64,000 nt of DNA from Micromonospora pallida (GCF_900090325.1 NZ_FMHW01000002.1:124001-188000), one strand, 5' to 3'; shown: positions 29,423 through 37,877, numbered from the stretch's first letter. The notes: generated from the sequence alone by a model not told the origin. A program made the numbers and translations.

Positions 29423-30030
29423 CTGCCCTCCCCGGACGGGGAGCCGTTCGGGCACGTGGTGCCCAAGATCTCATCGACGCCGCGCGCGCTCTTGTACCCC
29501 GCTACGAAGGTCGTGTACTCCGACGGCTCCGCGAGCTCGATGTGGAAGGACTCCGGAAACCGGTCGACCGTGACCGCCTTGATCAGCTCGGGAGAGTTCT
29601 TGTGAAACTCCCTGAACCTGGCGTAAGCCTGTTCACGGCTCTCGAACGTTGCGCGTCGCACGAGCGGATCGGACTGCAGCGCGGTGTGCAGGTCGAGGCG
29701 CTGCTCATCGGTGAGGTCAGCACGCAGGAAGATCCGAACGTCGGTCGCTTCACCTCGGGCGGGCAAGGTGCAGGCGGCGTTGACCGGCGGCATCAACGCC
29801 GCAGCTGCCACCACCGGTGGAGCCGTCTCATCCGGCCTTGCCGTCATGTTCAGCGCCACGATCGTGGCGACAACCGCGACCATGCCAGCTGCCCCACCTC
29901 CCGCGAGCAGCCTGCGCCGACGGCGCAGGCCCGCCCCCCCGACCATAGCTTCTTGAGTCAGGTTTCCCGTCGGGAGCGTGGGCTCGTTACTGAGGGCCTG
30001 CTCGAAGAGCACTCGCAAGTTCTGATCCAC
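29419..30030 (-). CDS. Single-pass membrane protein with FtsX extracellular domain, putative anti-sigma factor
   Basis: A 203-residue protein: a short cytoplasmic N-terminus (about 1-45, MDQNLRVLFEQALSNEPTLP), an RRRRR stop-transfer, one membrane helix (AGGGAAGMVAVVATIVALNM) and an outside domain (about 85-195) whose DVRIFLRADLTDEQRLDLHT, FESREQAYARFREF and FPESFHIELAEPSEY match the FtsX extracellular domain. There is no permease part. The GTG at 30030 is chosen because AGGAG lies 8 bases upstream; a longer frame would overlap the epimerase gene. It is coupled to the sigma gene, so it probably sequesters or senses for it. Confidence 0.75.
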   Translation of the reverse strand: MDQNLRVLFEQALSNEPTLPTGNLTQEAMVGGAGLRRRRRLLAGGGAAGMVAVVATIVALNMTARPDETAPPVVAAAALMPPVNAACTLPARGEATDVRIFLRADLTDEQRLDLHTALQSDPLVRRATFESREQAYARFREFHKNSPELIKAVTVDRFPESFHIELAEPSEYTTFVAGYKSARGVDEILGTTCPNGSPSGEGR

Positions 30031-30064
30031 CTTATGGCTCCTAGTATCCCGATGGCTTCCCTTG

Positions 30065-31201
30065 TCAAGGACTGGTCGGGTCGCCTGGTGGGTCACATCG
30101 TGTTTGCAGCAGATCGACCAAAGCGGCTCGCCTTTTGTTGATCATGTGCTGGAGCGCAGCTATGACCGAGGTCCCGCCCGCTTTCCTGACGCCTTCCAAG
30201 CGGTCAGCACGCGGTCTTCCTTGTCCCGGCCTGAGCCCGATCTCGTCAGCCCGGTCGTGGGCGTTCACCTCGCCGCTCTCCAGCATCCACCGCCAGGTGT
30301 CGGCGACGGTCTCGCGGATGGGTCGACAGTGCAGGCCGGCACGATGCGCGCGGGATGAGTCGACCCGCCAGACTCCGTCGAAGGTGCGCCACAGCGGCAG
30401 CTCCGACCACTGGCGTACGCCCTGGTCGAGAAGCACGCCGTCCGGCACCCACTCGAACGCCGCTGCGGTGCGGGTGACGTCGGCGCATGCGGAGAGCAAC
30501 TCCCCGAAGGTGGCTCCGCCCACCGGGGCGCAGACGTTGAAGGCACCTGAGGTGCCGTCGGAGACGGTCCGCAGGGTGAACGCGGCGAGGTCCCGGGCGT
30601 CGACCGGTTGAATGCCGCGCTCTGGTGAGCCAGGGCCGAGAACGCGGCCACCGGCGGCAACGCGGCGCAGCCACCAGGGCAGGCGGCCGACGTACTCGCG
30701 CGGACCGAGCACCACGCCGGGCCGCAGGATTGTGGTCCGGTCAGGTCCGAGCGCGGCGACCGCCGCCTCACAGCCCGACTTCTGGTAGCCGTACCTTGTC
30801 GGCCCGTCTTCGCTGTCCGTGCCGTACTCCGGGCCGGCGTCGGGCGGGCAGTAGAGCACGTCGGAGTCCTCGCTGAGCGGCTTCACCGGCCAGTCGTGAT
30901 AGACGCTCACCGTCGACATGAAGACGTACCGGCCGGCGGTGGGAGCCAGCGTGCGCGCCACGTCGAGCGTGTTCCTCGGTACGTAGCCGGAGGTGTCCAC
31001 CACGGCATCCCAGGGTCCGGCGGCAGCCAGAGCGACGACGTCGGTCAGGTTCGTTCGGTCGCCCCGGATCGCCAGTGTCCCGTTGACATCCGACCCGGAG
31101 ACGCCCCGATTGAAGGTGGTCACCTCCCAGCCGGCCTCGGCAGCCGCAGTGGTGATCGCGTGACCCACGAACCACGTTCCCCCGAGTACCAACAACCGCA
31201 T
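30065..31201 (-). CDS. NAD-dependent epimerase/dehydratase (extended SDR)
   Basis: A 378-residue extended SDR. The nucleotide-binding motif GGTWFVG is at 7-13, and the YGYQKSGCE segment carries the Y-x-x-x-K pair (first Tyr and Lys). Residues about 1-320 cover the fold; the last 55 residues (after HDRADEIGLRPG) are basic and not part of the family, so the 3' end may have been extended by loss of an earlier stop. The substrate is probably a nucleotide sugar or similar compound. The ATG at 31201 starts exactly at the fold (MRLLVLGGTWF). It lies 34 bases upstream of the FtsX-domain gene in the same direction. Confidence 0.85.
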   Translation of the reverse strand: MRLLVLGGTWFVGHAITTAAAEAGWEVTTFNRGVSGSDVNGTLAIRGDRTNLTDVVALAAAGPWDAVVDTSGYVPRNTLDVARTLAPTAGRYVFMSTVSVYHDWPVKPLSEDSDVLYCPPDAGPEYGTDSEDGPTRYGYQKSGCEAAVAALGPDRTTILRPGVVLGPREYVGRLPWWLRRVAAGGRVLGPGSPERGIQPVDARDLAAFTLRTVSDGTSGAFNVCAPVGGATFGELLSACADVTRTAAAFEWVPDGVLLDQGVRQWSELPLWRTFDGVWRVDSSRAHRAGLHCRPIRETVADTWRWMLESGEVNAHDRADEIGLRPGQGRPRADRLEGVRKAGGTSVIAALQHMINKRRAALVDLLQTRCDPPGDPTSP

Positions 31202-31379
31202 GAGCTCATCATCCGGCAGCCGTTCCTGGTGGGCCGAGCGGCGGCCCGCTTCCCAGGAGGGCGGGTCGATGGCACACGGGATGGCGAGGTCGGTACGTAG
31301 ATTCCACCTGGTCAGGTCAGGTCGTCCGCCGTTCCGTGGCTACTGGTGGGGTGGAAGGTATCGACGGCGGTGGGCTCGA

Positions 31380-32156
31380 TCATTGGCCGGTTGCCGCGCG
31401 ACCGAATCGTTCCGCGACGTCCTGAATCAGTAGGTTCGACGGGGTGACGAAGTCGTCGAAGCGACCGTCGATCGATTGGTCGAGCAGCGGCTTGTGCCGT
31501 TCGGACGGTAGGCCCGCCAGACCGAGGAACCAGCCGAACACCTGTCGGCAGTGCCATTCCCAGTCGCCGTCGGCGCATGTCCGGTCGACCACTACGGTGA
31601 GCAGGTGCAAAGCCGCCCGTTCCCAGGCGGCCGGGTCGGTGGGGTCGGCGAGGAGTAACGGCAGGAACCGGTCGAAGCGTTCGGACAATTCCTCCAGCCA
31701 CCCCCGCCACTCGACCAGCGCCTCGGTGACCACGCTGAGCGCTTGTTCCGGGTCACCCATACTGTCGGCAGGGCAGCACCAGGCATGGACAGGTCCGCCG
31801 CCGAAGTCGGCCTCGCCGACACCCCACCGCCAGCCCGACGCCCAGTGCCCGTAGTGGCCGACGATCGCGAAGCTCATCTCATCGGCCCACCGGGTGCCCT
31901 GCTGCTGCCCCCATCTGTGCACCTCCGGCCTGCCCGACCGGCCGGGTGGCCGGGTGGGTACGGCGGCGGCGGGCGGCAGTGACCGGATGACGGCCGGGGT
32001 GGTGTCCGGATCGAACGGCTCCAGGGTCGGGTTCACCTCCGCCCAGGTCAGGTACCAGGGCGCGATCCTCGGGTCATAGCTGCGGAAGGTACGCGTCGGC
32101 GTCTGGCACGTCGGACAAACAATCGCCTCCGATGGGTCGACGTCTGACTCGCCCAC
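31380..32156 (-). CDS. Hypothetical protein with N-terminal CxxC
   Basis: A 258-residue protein I do not recognise. It starts with a possible zinc or redox motif CPTCQTPTRTFRSYDPR, is rich in Trp and acidic residues, and has a mostly helical-looking C-terminal half (LEELSERFDRFLPLLLADPT onward). It has no signal peptide or membrane segment. A normal ATG at 32156 and consistent codon use support coding. It lies between the epimerase (same direction, 178 bases) and the LacI fragment (opposite direction). Confidence 0.6.
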   Translation of the reverse strand: MGESDVDPSEAIVCPTCQTPTRTFRSYDPRIAPWYLTWAEVNPTLEPFDPDTTPAVIRSLPPAAAVPTRPPGRSGRPEVHRWGQQQGTRWADEMSFAIVGHYGHWASGWRWGVGEADFGGGPVHAWCCPADSMGDPEQALSVVTEALVEWRGWLEELSERFDRFLPLLLADPTDPAAWERAALHLLTVVVDRTCADGDWEWHCRQVFGWFLGLAGLPSERHKPLLDQSIDGRFDDFVTPSNLLIQDVAERFGRAATGQ

Positions 32157-32293
32157 CGTATTAGACCGGGCCGCGTCGATTCGACTCCATTGATTACGGC
32201 CGGGGCTGGCGGAACAGGCCGCGACAGCAACGGCCGAATATCAGGCAGCGGTAGCTTGGCCGCGTTGCGCGACACCAGCTACTCCCGCATGCC

Positions 32294-32917
32294 GTGACCG
32301 GTGTGGATCACTCCGCTCCTACTGCCGCCCTGCTGCGGCGCGCTGGCGTGCCGATCGTCGAGGCGTGGGACTGGTGCGCCGACCCGATTGACATGGTCGT
32401 GGGCGCCAACCATGCCGACGTGGGCACCGCCGTGTGTGCCTACCTGATCGACCGGGGCCACCGGCGCCTGACCTGCCTGACGGGTGACGACGACCGGGCC
32501 AGGCGGCGAGTCGCGGGGTTTCTCGCCGAGGCGGCGCGGCACGGCCTTGAAACCCCCACCGTCGTGACCACCACGTCGCCCACCTCGATGGGCCAGGGCC
32601 GGCGGGAGCTCGCGGCGATGATCGATCGAGGACAGCTTCCTGACGCGGTCTTCTGTAGCTCGGACGCCCTCGCCAACGGATGTCTGACCGAGGCACTCGA
32701 TCGTGGGCTCGCGGTGCCGACACAGTTGGCCGTCGTCGGGCTGGGCGACCTGGACTTCGCCGCGCACACGCTGCCGTCGATGACGACCGTCCGTATCGAC
32801 GGCGACCTCATCGGTCGCCTGGCGGCCGCCATGCTCGACGACCAGTTGTCGGGTCGGCAGGTGCCGAACAGGGCGGTGGACATCGGCTTCGAGATCGTCG
32901 TCCGCGCGAGCGCATAG
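32294..32917 (+). pseudogene. LacI-family regulator lacking its DNA-binding domain
   Basis: The 207 residues match the second two thirds of a LacI/GalR repressor (periplasmic-binding-protein fold): VTGVDHSAPTAALLRRAGVP, DMVVGANHADVG, SSDALANGCLTEALDRG and the C-terminal VGLGDLDFAAHTLPSMTTVR. The helix-turn-helix and the first part of the sensor are absent; only 137 bases separate this frame from the divergent gene. Just upstream another frame reads AALRDTSYSRMP, which could be a shifted piece of the same protein. It is therefore most likely a decaying fragment, although a GTG at 32294 could still produce a ligand-binding stub. Confidence 0.65.
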
Positions 32918-32939
32918 CGGCACGCCAACTGAGCGGGTG

Positions 32940-33545
32940 CTACACCAGCCGGGCGAGCACCCCGGACTCGAACACGATCACGGCACCGATCAGCATGAAC
33001 ACGCCCGGCACGAGCCAGTGCCCGTACCGCTCGACGACGTCGACCACCTTGCGGTGGGAGCCGAGCCAGGATCCCGCCAGGCACCAGACCGCGACCCCGA
33101 CGGCGAACACGGCGACCGTGATCAGGCTGGTGGTGACGCCGATCGTGCGGAACATGGGCGTGTAGACCGAGATGTTGTCCGCGCCGTTGGCCACCGTGAC
33201 CCCGATGGCGGAAGCCAGACCAGAAGCCACAGCCGGAGCGGGCAGTTCCTCGTCGCCCCGGCTGCGGATCGCACCGACCAGACCCCACACCCCGAGACCG
33301 AATGGGACCAGGCCCAGCAGCCCCACCCACCGGTCCGGGACGATCGTCAGACCGAGGGCAGCCACCGCAGAGACGGCGACCAGGGCGGCGACCCCGACGT
33401 ACTGGCCGACCCAGATCTGCCACGGCCGAGGCTGGCCCGACGCCCGAGCCGACAGGAACAGCACGGTCAAGACGATGATGTCGTCGACGTTCGTGCCCGC
33501 GAACACGCCGGCCGCAGCGGCGAGGGTCCCGAAAAGATCTCCCAC
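32940..33545 (-). CDS. CadD-type cadmium resistance/cation transporter
   Basis: A 201-residue membrane protein with about six helices. The N-terminal GTNVDDIIVLTVLF and the internal ANGADNISVYTPMF form the paired asparagine/aspartate motifs of the CadD family within the LysE-like superfamily. Homologues export divalent metals such as cadmium; here that is inference. It starts with GTG at 33545 with a weak ribosome site, and converges on the LacI fragment. No ArsR/CmtR-type metal sensor is adjacent. Confidence 0.82.
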   Translation of the reverse strand: MGDLFGTLAAAAGVFAGTNVDDIIVLTVLFLSARASGQPRPWQIWVGQYVGVAALVAVSAVAALGLTIVPDRWVGLLGLVPFGLGVWGLVGAIRSRGDEELPAPAVASGLASAIGVTVANGADNISVYTPMFRTIGVTTSLITVAVFAVGVAVWCLAGSWLGSHRKVVDVVERYGHWLVPGVFMLIGAVIVFESGVLARLV

Positions 33546-33670
33546 GGCCAGGCACTGTACGGGCGTATGTCGATGGGCGGCTGTCGACGGCAGGCGTCAC
33601 TTGGCGGTTATCGGTCCACCGACTGGTTCACCTGACTAACCTGAACCGGAGGGCACAGGGAGGGTGGGCG

Positions 33671-33889
33671 GTGTCGGGCAGCGATCGGAAGGCGACACGG
33701 CGCCGCCGGCTGTTGTGGGCCGCCGTCCTGGCCGTGGGCGGGCTGGTGTTGCTCCTGCTCGGCCTGACCGTCGCCAGCGGGACCCTCGCCTGGATCGAGG
33801 TGCTGCTGGCGTTCGCCCTCCTCGTCGTGAGCTACGTGCTGCAGTGGATGGCCCGCCGGGAGACCTTCTCCGGTCGCGACAGGGGTTGA
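33671..33889 (+). CDS. Small two-helix membrane protein
   Basis: A 72-residue protein with a basic N-terminus (DRKATRRRR) and two hydrophobic helices (LLWAAVLAVGGLVLLLLGLT and LAWIEVLLAFALLVVSYVLQ), ending in a charged tail. It starts with GTG 33671 after a GGAGGG-containing leader. It resembles the many short uncharacterised actinobacterial membrane proteins; no function can be assigned. Confidence 0.65.
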   Translation: MSGSDRKATRRRRLLWAAVLAVGGLVLLLLGLTVASGTLAWIEVLLAFALLVVSYVLQWMARRETFSGRDRG

Positions 33890-33959
33890 ACCACCCCACC
33901 AGCAGGCGCTGCCCGGCCAGGATGTACCGAGAGCGTACGAGGTCGTCAGCGGGAGGTGC

Positions 33960-34394
33960 GTGATCGACAGGGAAGCCCTCAAGAGGCTGGACGACACCCG
34001 GTTCGCGGCGTGGGACACCCACCAGATCGATGACTTCGTCGGCCTGCTCGCCGACGACTTCGTGATCCGGGACACCACCATCAGCGCGCCGATCACCACC
34101 CGGGACGCCGCGCGTGACTACGTGCGGGCCTGGTTGACCGCGTTTCCGGACATGCGGATTCGCCGTACCAGCCGCATCGTGGACGACGCCGACGACACGG
34201 TCGCCGCCGAGGTGGAGTTCACTGGCACCAACACCGGTCCCCTGACGGTGGGGTCGAGGCAGGTGCCGCCGACCGGCAGGGCGATCGTCGCGCGGGGCGC
34301 GTACTTCGCGCGGGTGCGGGACGGGCGGTTCGTGGAACTCAGCCTCCACCCCGACCAGGCGGGCATCCTGGCGCAGCTCGGCCTGATGCCCTGA
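33960..34394 (+). CDS. SnoaL-like ester cyclase/NTF2-fold protein
   Basis: A 144-residue NTF2-like protein close to the SnoaL/ester-cyclase group: FAAWDTHQIDDFVGLLADDF followed by AARDYVRAWLTAFPDMRIR and HPDQAGILAQLGLMP at the end. Members bind or cyclise small hydrophobic molecules; many are uncharacterised. The GTG at 33960 has GGGAGG 4 bases upstream. It stands alone and is followed by a short hairpin. Confidence 0.82.
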   Translation: MIDREALKRLDDTRFAAWDTHQIDDFVGLLADDFVIRDTTISAPITTRDAARDYVRAWLTAFPDMRIRRTSRIVDDADDTVAAEVEFTGTNTGPLTVGSRQVPPTGRAIVARGAYFARVRDGRFVELSLHPDQAGILAQLGLMP

Positions 34395-34399
34395 CCCCC

Positions 34400-34428
34400 G
34401 CGAAGGACACGGTCGGGTGGCCCTTCGC
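34400..34428 (+). terminator. Short hairpin after the SnoaL-like gene
   Basis: A 7-bp stem (GCGAAGG 34400-34406 with CCTTCGC 34422-34428) starting 6 bases after the stop. Confidence 0.45.
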
Positions 34429-34587
34429 CGAATGGGGTGAGGCGCCACCGGTGCCGTCGACCTGCGGCGGACCCGTTCCGGGGTCGCGCCGGTGTCGTCG
34501 GCCGTACTGGGCTCCCCGGCCGGCGCGGGCCGTGGGATGGCGAGGACCGGCGACGGCACGCGCTGGGGGTGGGGGCATGGCCGTGGC

Positions 34588-34680
34588 AGAACGGGCCGCC
34601 GGACGACCGGCGGCCCGCTCTGGTTCCTGCCGGCGGCCATCGCGAACGCCGCCGAAACGTGGGTTGCCAGTCGCTATGGC
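34588..34680. repeat. Duplicated 3' module, copy A (hairpin plus conserved 23-mer)
   Basis: Contains an 11-bp hairpin (34592-34602 with 34607-34617) and then, 41 bases on, CGTGGGTTGCCAGTCGCTAT (34658 onward). A related module is at 35969-36072. It lies beyond the 3' end of the FG-GAP gene. The remainder of the 359-base gap 34395-34753 has no gene I can support. Confidence 0.7.
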
Positions 34681-34753
34681 TGGCTGGTGGCTCGTGCTCG
34701 AAGGAGGTGACTCCTGGTGGAGCTACCTGAGCATCCGCGTGTCACGTCGACAA

Positions 34754-35677
34754 CTACTGCGCCAGGTCGATGTTCCAGAAGCTGCTGCCGATCGCCGCCG
34801 GCGAGTTGTAACCACCGGTGCCGTTGCCGTGCCACCGGTAGAGGTCTCCGTTTCCGTCCGCGTAGTACTGAATGGCCACGAGGTCGCCCCGGCCGTCTCC
34901 GTTGAAGTCGCCGAGGCCGGACAGGCTGCGTGCGTAGGCGGCCCACCCGCAGCCGAGCTGCACGCCGCTGCTGATTCCGCCGCTACCGTTGCCGTTGAAG
35001 CGATACAGGCAGCCGTTGCTCGAGTTAATTCCGACGAGGTCGGCGTTCCCGTCGCCGTTCAGGTCGCCCGCGCCGGTCAGGTTCCCGCGGTAGTTGTCCC
35101 ATCCGCTACAGCCGAGTTGAACGGCAGTCTCGAAGCCGCCGTTGCCGTTGCCGCTCCAGCGGTACAGGCACCCGTTGCTGTCACTGGTGCCGACGAGGTC
35201 CCCGTCCCCGTCGTTGTTCAGGTCGCCGGCACCGGCCAGGCTGAAGGAGAAGGGGCTCCAGCCGCAGCCGAGCTGCACGCCACTGCCGATTCCGCCACTA
35301 CCGTCTCCGTACCACCTGTACAGGCATCCGTTGTCGTAGTTGATGCCGACCAGGTCCCCGTCGCCGTCGCTGTTGAGGTCACCCGGGGTGGAAAGGCTTT
35401 CCCGGTACGGCAGCCACCCCGCGCCCAGCGTCACGCCGCTCTGGATGTCGCCGCTGCCGTCGCCCTTCCAGATGTAGAGCGTGTCGTAGTTGACGCCGAT
35501 CACGTCGCCGATGCCGTCGCTGTCGAAGTCGTTGCGCTTGTCGGCGATTGTGGTCGGTGCCGGGCTCTCCGCCAGGCTTGCCGCCTCCGTGTCGGCAATC
35601 GTGGCCTGTGCCGGGCTCCCCGCCAGGGTTACCGCCCCTGCCGCCGCGACCGCAAAGGCAGCGATCCATCTCCGCAT
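34754..35677 (-). CDS. Secreted FG-GAP/VCBS repeat protein
   Basis: A 307-residue exported protein: signal peptide MRRWIAAFAVAAAGAVTLAG (cleaved near AQA), then five to six repeats of about 48 residues, each with a calcium-loop motif of the D-x-N-x-D-G type (DFDSDGIGD, DLNSDGDGD, DLNNDGDGD, DLNGDGNAD, DFNGDGRGD) and a paired GCLYRW...GVQLGCGW strand block with Cys that may form disulfides. This is a beta-propeller-like calcium-binding fold; binding partners are unknown. The ATG at 35677 is preferred over GTG 35683 because GGAGGAG is 7 bases before it. An ATIADTEAASLAES-like duplication follows the signal peptide. Confidence 0.87.
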   Translation of the reverse strand: MRRWIAAFAVAAAGAVTLAGSPAQATIADTEAASLAESPAPTTIADKRNDFDSDGIGDVIGVNYDTLYIWKGDGSGDIQSGVTLGAGWLPYRESLSTPGDLNSDGDGDLVGINYDNGCLYRWYGDGSGGIGSGVQLGCGWSPFSFSLAGAGDLNNDGDGDLVGTSDSNGCLYRWSGNGNGGFETAVQLGCSGWDNYRGNLTGAGDLNGDGNADLVGINSSNGCLYRFNGNGSGGISSGVQLGCGWAAYARSLSGLGDFNGDGRGDLVAIQYYADGNGDLYRWHGNGTGGYNSPAAIGSSFWNIDLAQ

Positions 35678-35968
35678 TGACACACTCCTCCCGTGACACG
35701 GCGCTTCTCGCGCAGAGTGCGCGAAAGATCACCGTGAGTGGGCACGCTATCAAACCTTGTTGGGCGGCTAGCTCCGCTTTTCCTCTTCGGGCGGGTTGTT
35801 GCGGCGATGCGCCCGGGTTTGATGGCATCTTTTAACCATTTGAAGTGATCAATGTCTCAGTAGGGGGTATGAAGTGTCGATGGGCGATGCGTATCGGTTG
35901 CGGAAACATTTGTTGGCCTGCGGCGGCGGCCTGGCACCGTCAGCCGCGCCTGTCCCACGACCGGACAC

Positions 35969-36072
35969 GGAACGGGCCGCCGGTAGAACCGGCAGCCCGC
36001 TGCCGGTTCTACCGGCAACCGTTGCGTGCTGCGCCAGCCCCTCGCCAAGCGTGGGATGCCAGCCGCTACGGC
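35969..36072. repeat. Duplicated 3' module, copy B
   Basis: A 12-bp hairpin with one mismatch (35973-35984 with 35988-35999), a second hairpin GCCGGT-TCT-ACCGGC, and CGTGGGATGCCAGCCGCTAC (36050 onward), which matches copy A in 20 of 23 bases including the last three. It lies 11 bases beyond the 3' end of the small secreted protein gene. The rest of 35684-36082 is A/T-richer promoter-like sequence upstream of the FG-GAP gene, without a gene. Confidence 0.7.
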
Positions 36073-36082
36073 AGGTCAGTCG

Positions 36083-36397
36083 TCAGCAGCTCACGTGGCT
36101 CTCGAGGATCCACCCGTCCGTAGTGTCCGCCTCGGCGCCGTGGCCGAAGATCCAGATGCGGCCGTGGACGTCCCTGATGCTCGACAGGTGGTAGCGGAAC
36201 CCGCGACCGGCGTGCAGTGTGCGCAGGTAGCCGACCCCGCCGTAGCTGTCGTACGAGGCGAACAGCCATCCGTTCGAGCTGATCGTGCAGAGCAGGCCGA
36301 ACGTGCCCGTGGCGTGGGCGGGGGTCGCCGTGGCCAGCGTCCCGCCACCAACGGTGATTGCCAGCGCGGCGAACACGCTGAGAAGTTTCCGCCTCAT
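36083..36397 (-). CDS. Small secreted protein, SH3b-like
   Basis: A 104-residue exported protein with a signal peptide (MRRKLLSVFAALAITVGGGT, cleavage near AHA). The mature part of about 75 residues is a single beta-rich domain with Trp, Tyr and Gly (GWLFASYDSYGGVGYLRTLH) and two Cys, one at the very C-terminus (SHVSC), suggesting a disulfide. It looks like a bacterial SH3-type domain; that is tentative. The ATG at 36397 has GGAAGGA 6 bases upstream, which decides it over longer starts. Confidence 0.7.
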   Translation of the reverse strand: MRRKLLSVFAALAITVGGGTLATATPAHATGTFGLLCTISSNGWLFASYDSYGGVGYLRTLHAGRGFRYHLSSIRDVHGRIWIFGHGAEADTTDGWILESHVSC

Positions 36398-36522
36398 GCA
36401 TTTCCTTCCCGGCTTACGGTGCGGTGAACCCAGCGAGTCTCGCATCAGAGATCCGCGACCGTGTATGGGAAGGGTTTCCCAGGGTCCGCCCGGGCGCGTG
36501 ATCGGCGCGTAGGCTCGACCGG

Positions 36523-37083
36523 GTGGTCGGCCCGTTCTCCACCGCGCGTCTCGTCCTGCGTACCTTCACCCTGGACGACCTCGACGACGTCTGGGCCTAC
36601 CAGCGCCAGCCGGAGGTGGCCCGGTTCATGTCCTGGTCCGCCCGGGACCGCGAGCAGTCCCGCCGATCCCTGGCGCAGATGGTCCGCGAGGACGGGCTCC
36701 GCGCCGAGGGCGACTGCCTGGCCCTGGCGGTCGTCCGGCGGGACACCGACCGGGTGGTCGGCCACGTGGAACTGGTGTGGCGCAGCCGCGAGCATCGGCA
36801 GGGCGAGATCGGGTACGTCCTCGACCCACGGCACCAGGGCCACGGCTACGCCACCGAAGCCGCCGCCGCGATGCTCCGGTACGGATTCGAGGAGTTCGGT
36901 CTGCACCGGATCGTCGCCCGCTGTTCCACCCGGAACGCCGCGTCGGCCCGACTGGCGGAACGGTTGGGTATGCGGCGGGAGGCGCACTTCCGGGAATGCG
37001 CGTTCGTCAAGGGAGAATGGCGGGACGAGTACGTCTACGCGATGCTCCGCGCCGAGTGGACGCGAGCCAGGAGGGAGCCGTGA
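36523..37083 (+). CDS. RimJ/RimL-type GNAT acetyltransferase
   Basis: A 186-residue acetyl-CoA-dependent acetyltransferase. FSTARLVLRTFTLDDLDDVW is the RimJ/RimL-type start, and the acetyl-CoA loop is HQGHGYATEAA, followed by GLHRIVARCSTRNAASARLA and the C-terminal strand. It acetylates an amine of a protein N-terminus or small molecule; the substrate is unknown. It starts with GTG 36523 and its stop overlaps the GTG start of the hydrolase gene, so the pair is coupled. Confidence 0.88.
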   Translation: MVGPFSTARLVLRTFTLDDLDDVWAYQRQPEVARFMSWSARDREQSRRSLAQMVREDGLRAEGDCLALAVVRRDTDRVVGHVELVWRSREHRQGEIGYVLDPRHQGHGYATEAAAAMLRYGFEEFGLHRIVARCSTRNAASARLAERLGMRREAHFRECAFVKGEWRDEYVYAMLRAEWTRARREP

Positions 37084-37877
37084 GCTACGCCGACGTCAAC
37101 GGGGTGCACCTGTACCACGAGAGCCACGGGGCGGGCGCTCCGCTGGTGCTGCTGCACGGCGGTGTCGGCTCCGGGGAGATGTTCGCCCCGATCCTGCCGG
37201 CGCTCACCGCGCACCGCCGGGTGATCACCGTCGACCTCCAGGCCCACGGTCGTACGCCGGACGTGGACCGCCCGCTGCGCCACGAGACCCTGGCCGACGA
37301 CGTCGCCGCCTTGGTCCGCCACCTTGGACTGACCGGGGTCGAGGTGCTCGGGTACTCCCTCGGCGGCGCGGTCGCGTTGCGGACCGCGATCCAGTACCCC
37401 GGGCTGGTCCGCCGGCTGGTCTGTGTCTCCACCCCGTGCCGCCGTGACGGGTGGTATCCCGAGGTGCTCGCCGGCATGGCCACCATGGGGGAGGAGACCG
37501 CCGCCGGGGCCCACTCCGCACCGGCGTACGCGCACTACGCCCGGGTCGCGCCGGAACCGCGGGACTGGCCGGTGCTCTGGACCAAGCTGGGTGACCTGCT
37601 GCGCCGGGACTACGACTGGTCCGCCGAGGTGGCCGCCCTGACCGTGCCGACCCTGCTGGTCTTCGCCGACGCCGACTCGGTGCGGGCCACGCACATGGTG
37701 GAGTTCTTCGGGCTGCTCGGCGGCGGTCACCGGGACGCCGGCTGGGACGGCACCGACCGGCCCGCTGCCCGGCTGGCCGTCCTGCCCGGCCTCACCCACT
37801 ACGACATCGTCGACTCGCCCGCCCTGGCGGCGGCCGTCGTCCCCTTCCTCACCCACCCGGCACGCCCACCTGGCTGA
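37080..37877 (+). CDS. Alpha/beta hydrolase
   Basis: A 265-residue alpha/beta-fold hydrolase. The oxyanion loop is LLHGGVGSG, the nucleophile elbow GYSLGG carries the Ser, Asp is in FADADSV and His in GLTHYDI. A cap insertion (residues about 125-175) covers the site. It hydrolyses an ester or similar bond, and the substrate is unknown. It begins with GTG in a GTGA overlap with the acetyltransferase gene, which suggests related function. Confidence 0.88.
   Translation: MSYADVNGVHLYHESHGAGAPLVLLHGGVGSGEMFAPILPALTAHRRVITVDLQAHGRTPDVDRPLRHETLADDVAALVRHLGLTGVEVLGYSLGGAVALRTAIQYPGLVRRLVCVSTPCRRDGWYPEVLAGMATMGEETAAGAHSAPAYAHYARVAPEPRDWPVLWTKLGDLLRRDYDWSAEVAALTVPTLLVFADADSVRATHMVEFFGLLGGGHRDAGWDGTDRPAARLAVLPGLTHYDIVDSPALAAAVVPFLTHPARPPG

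Noticed and set aside
34451..35680. A 409-codon plus-strand frame with Val/Ala repeats
   Set aside because: It is the reverse of the FG-GAP repeat gene, whose signal peptide, calcium loops and ribosome site are on the minus strand; periodicity is inherited from those repeats.
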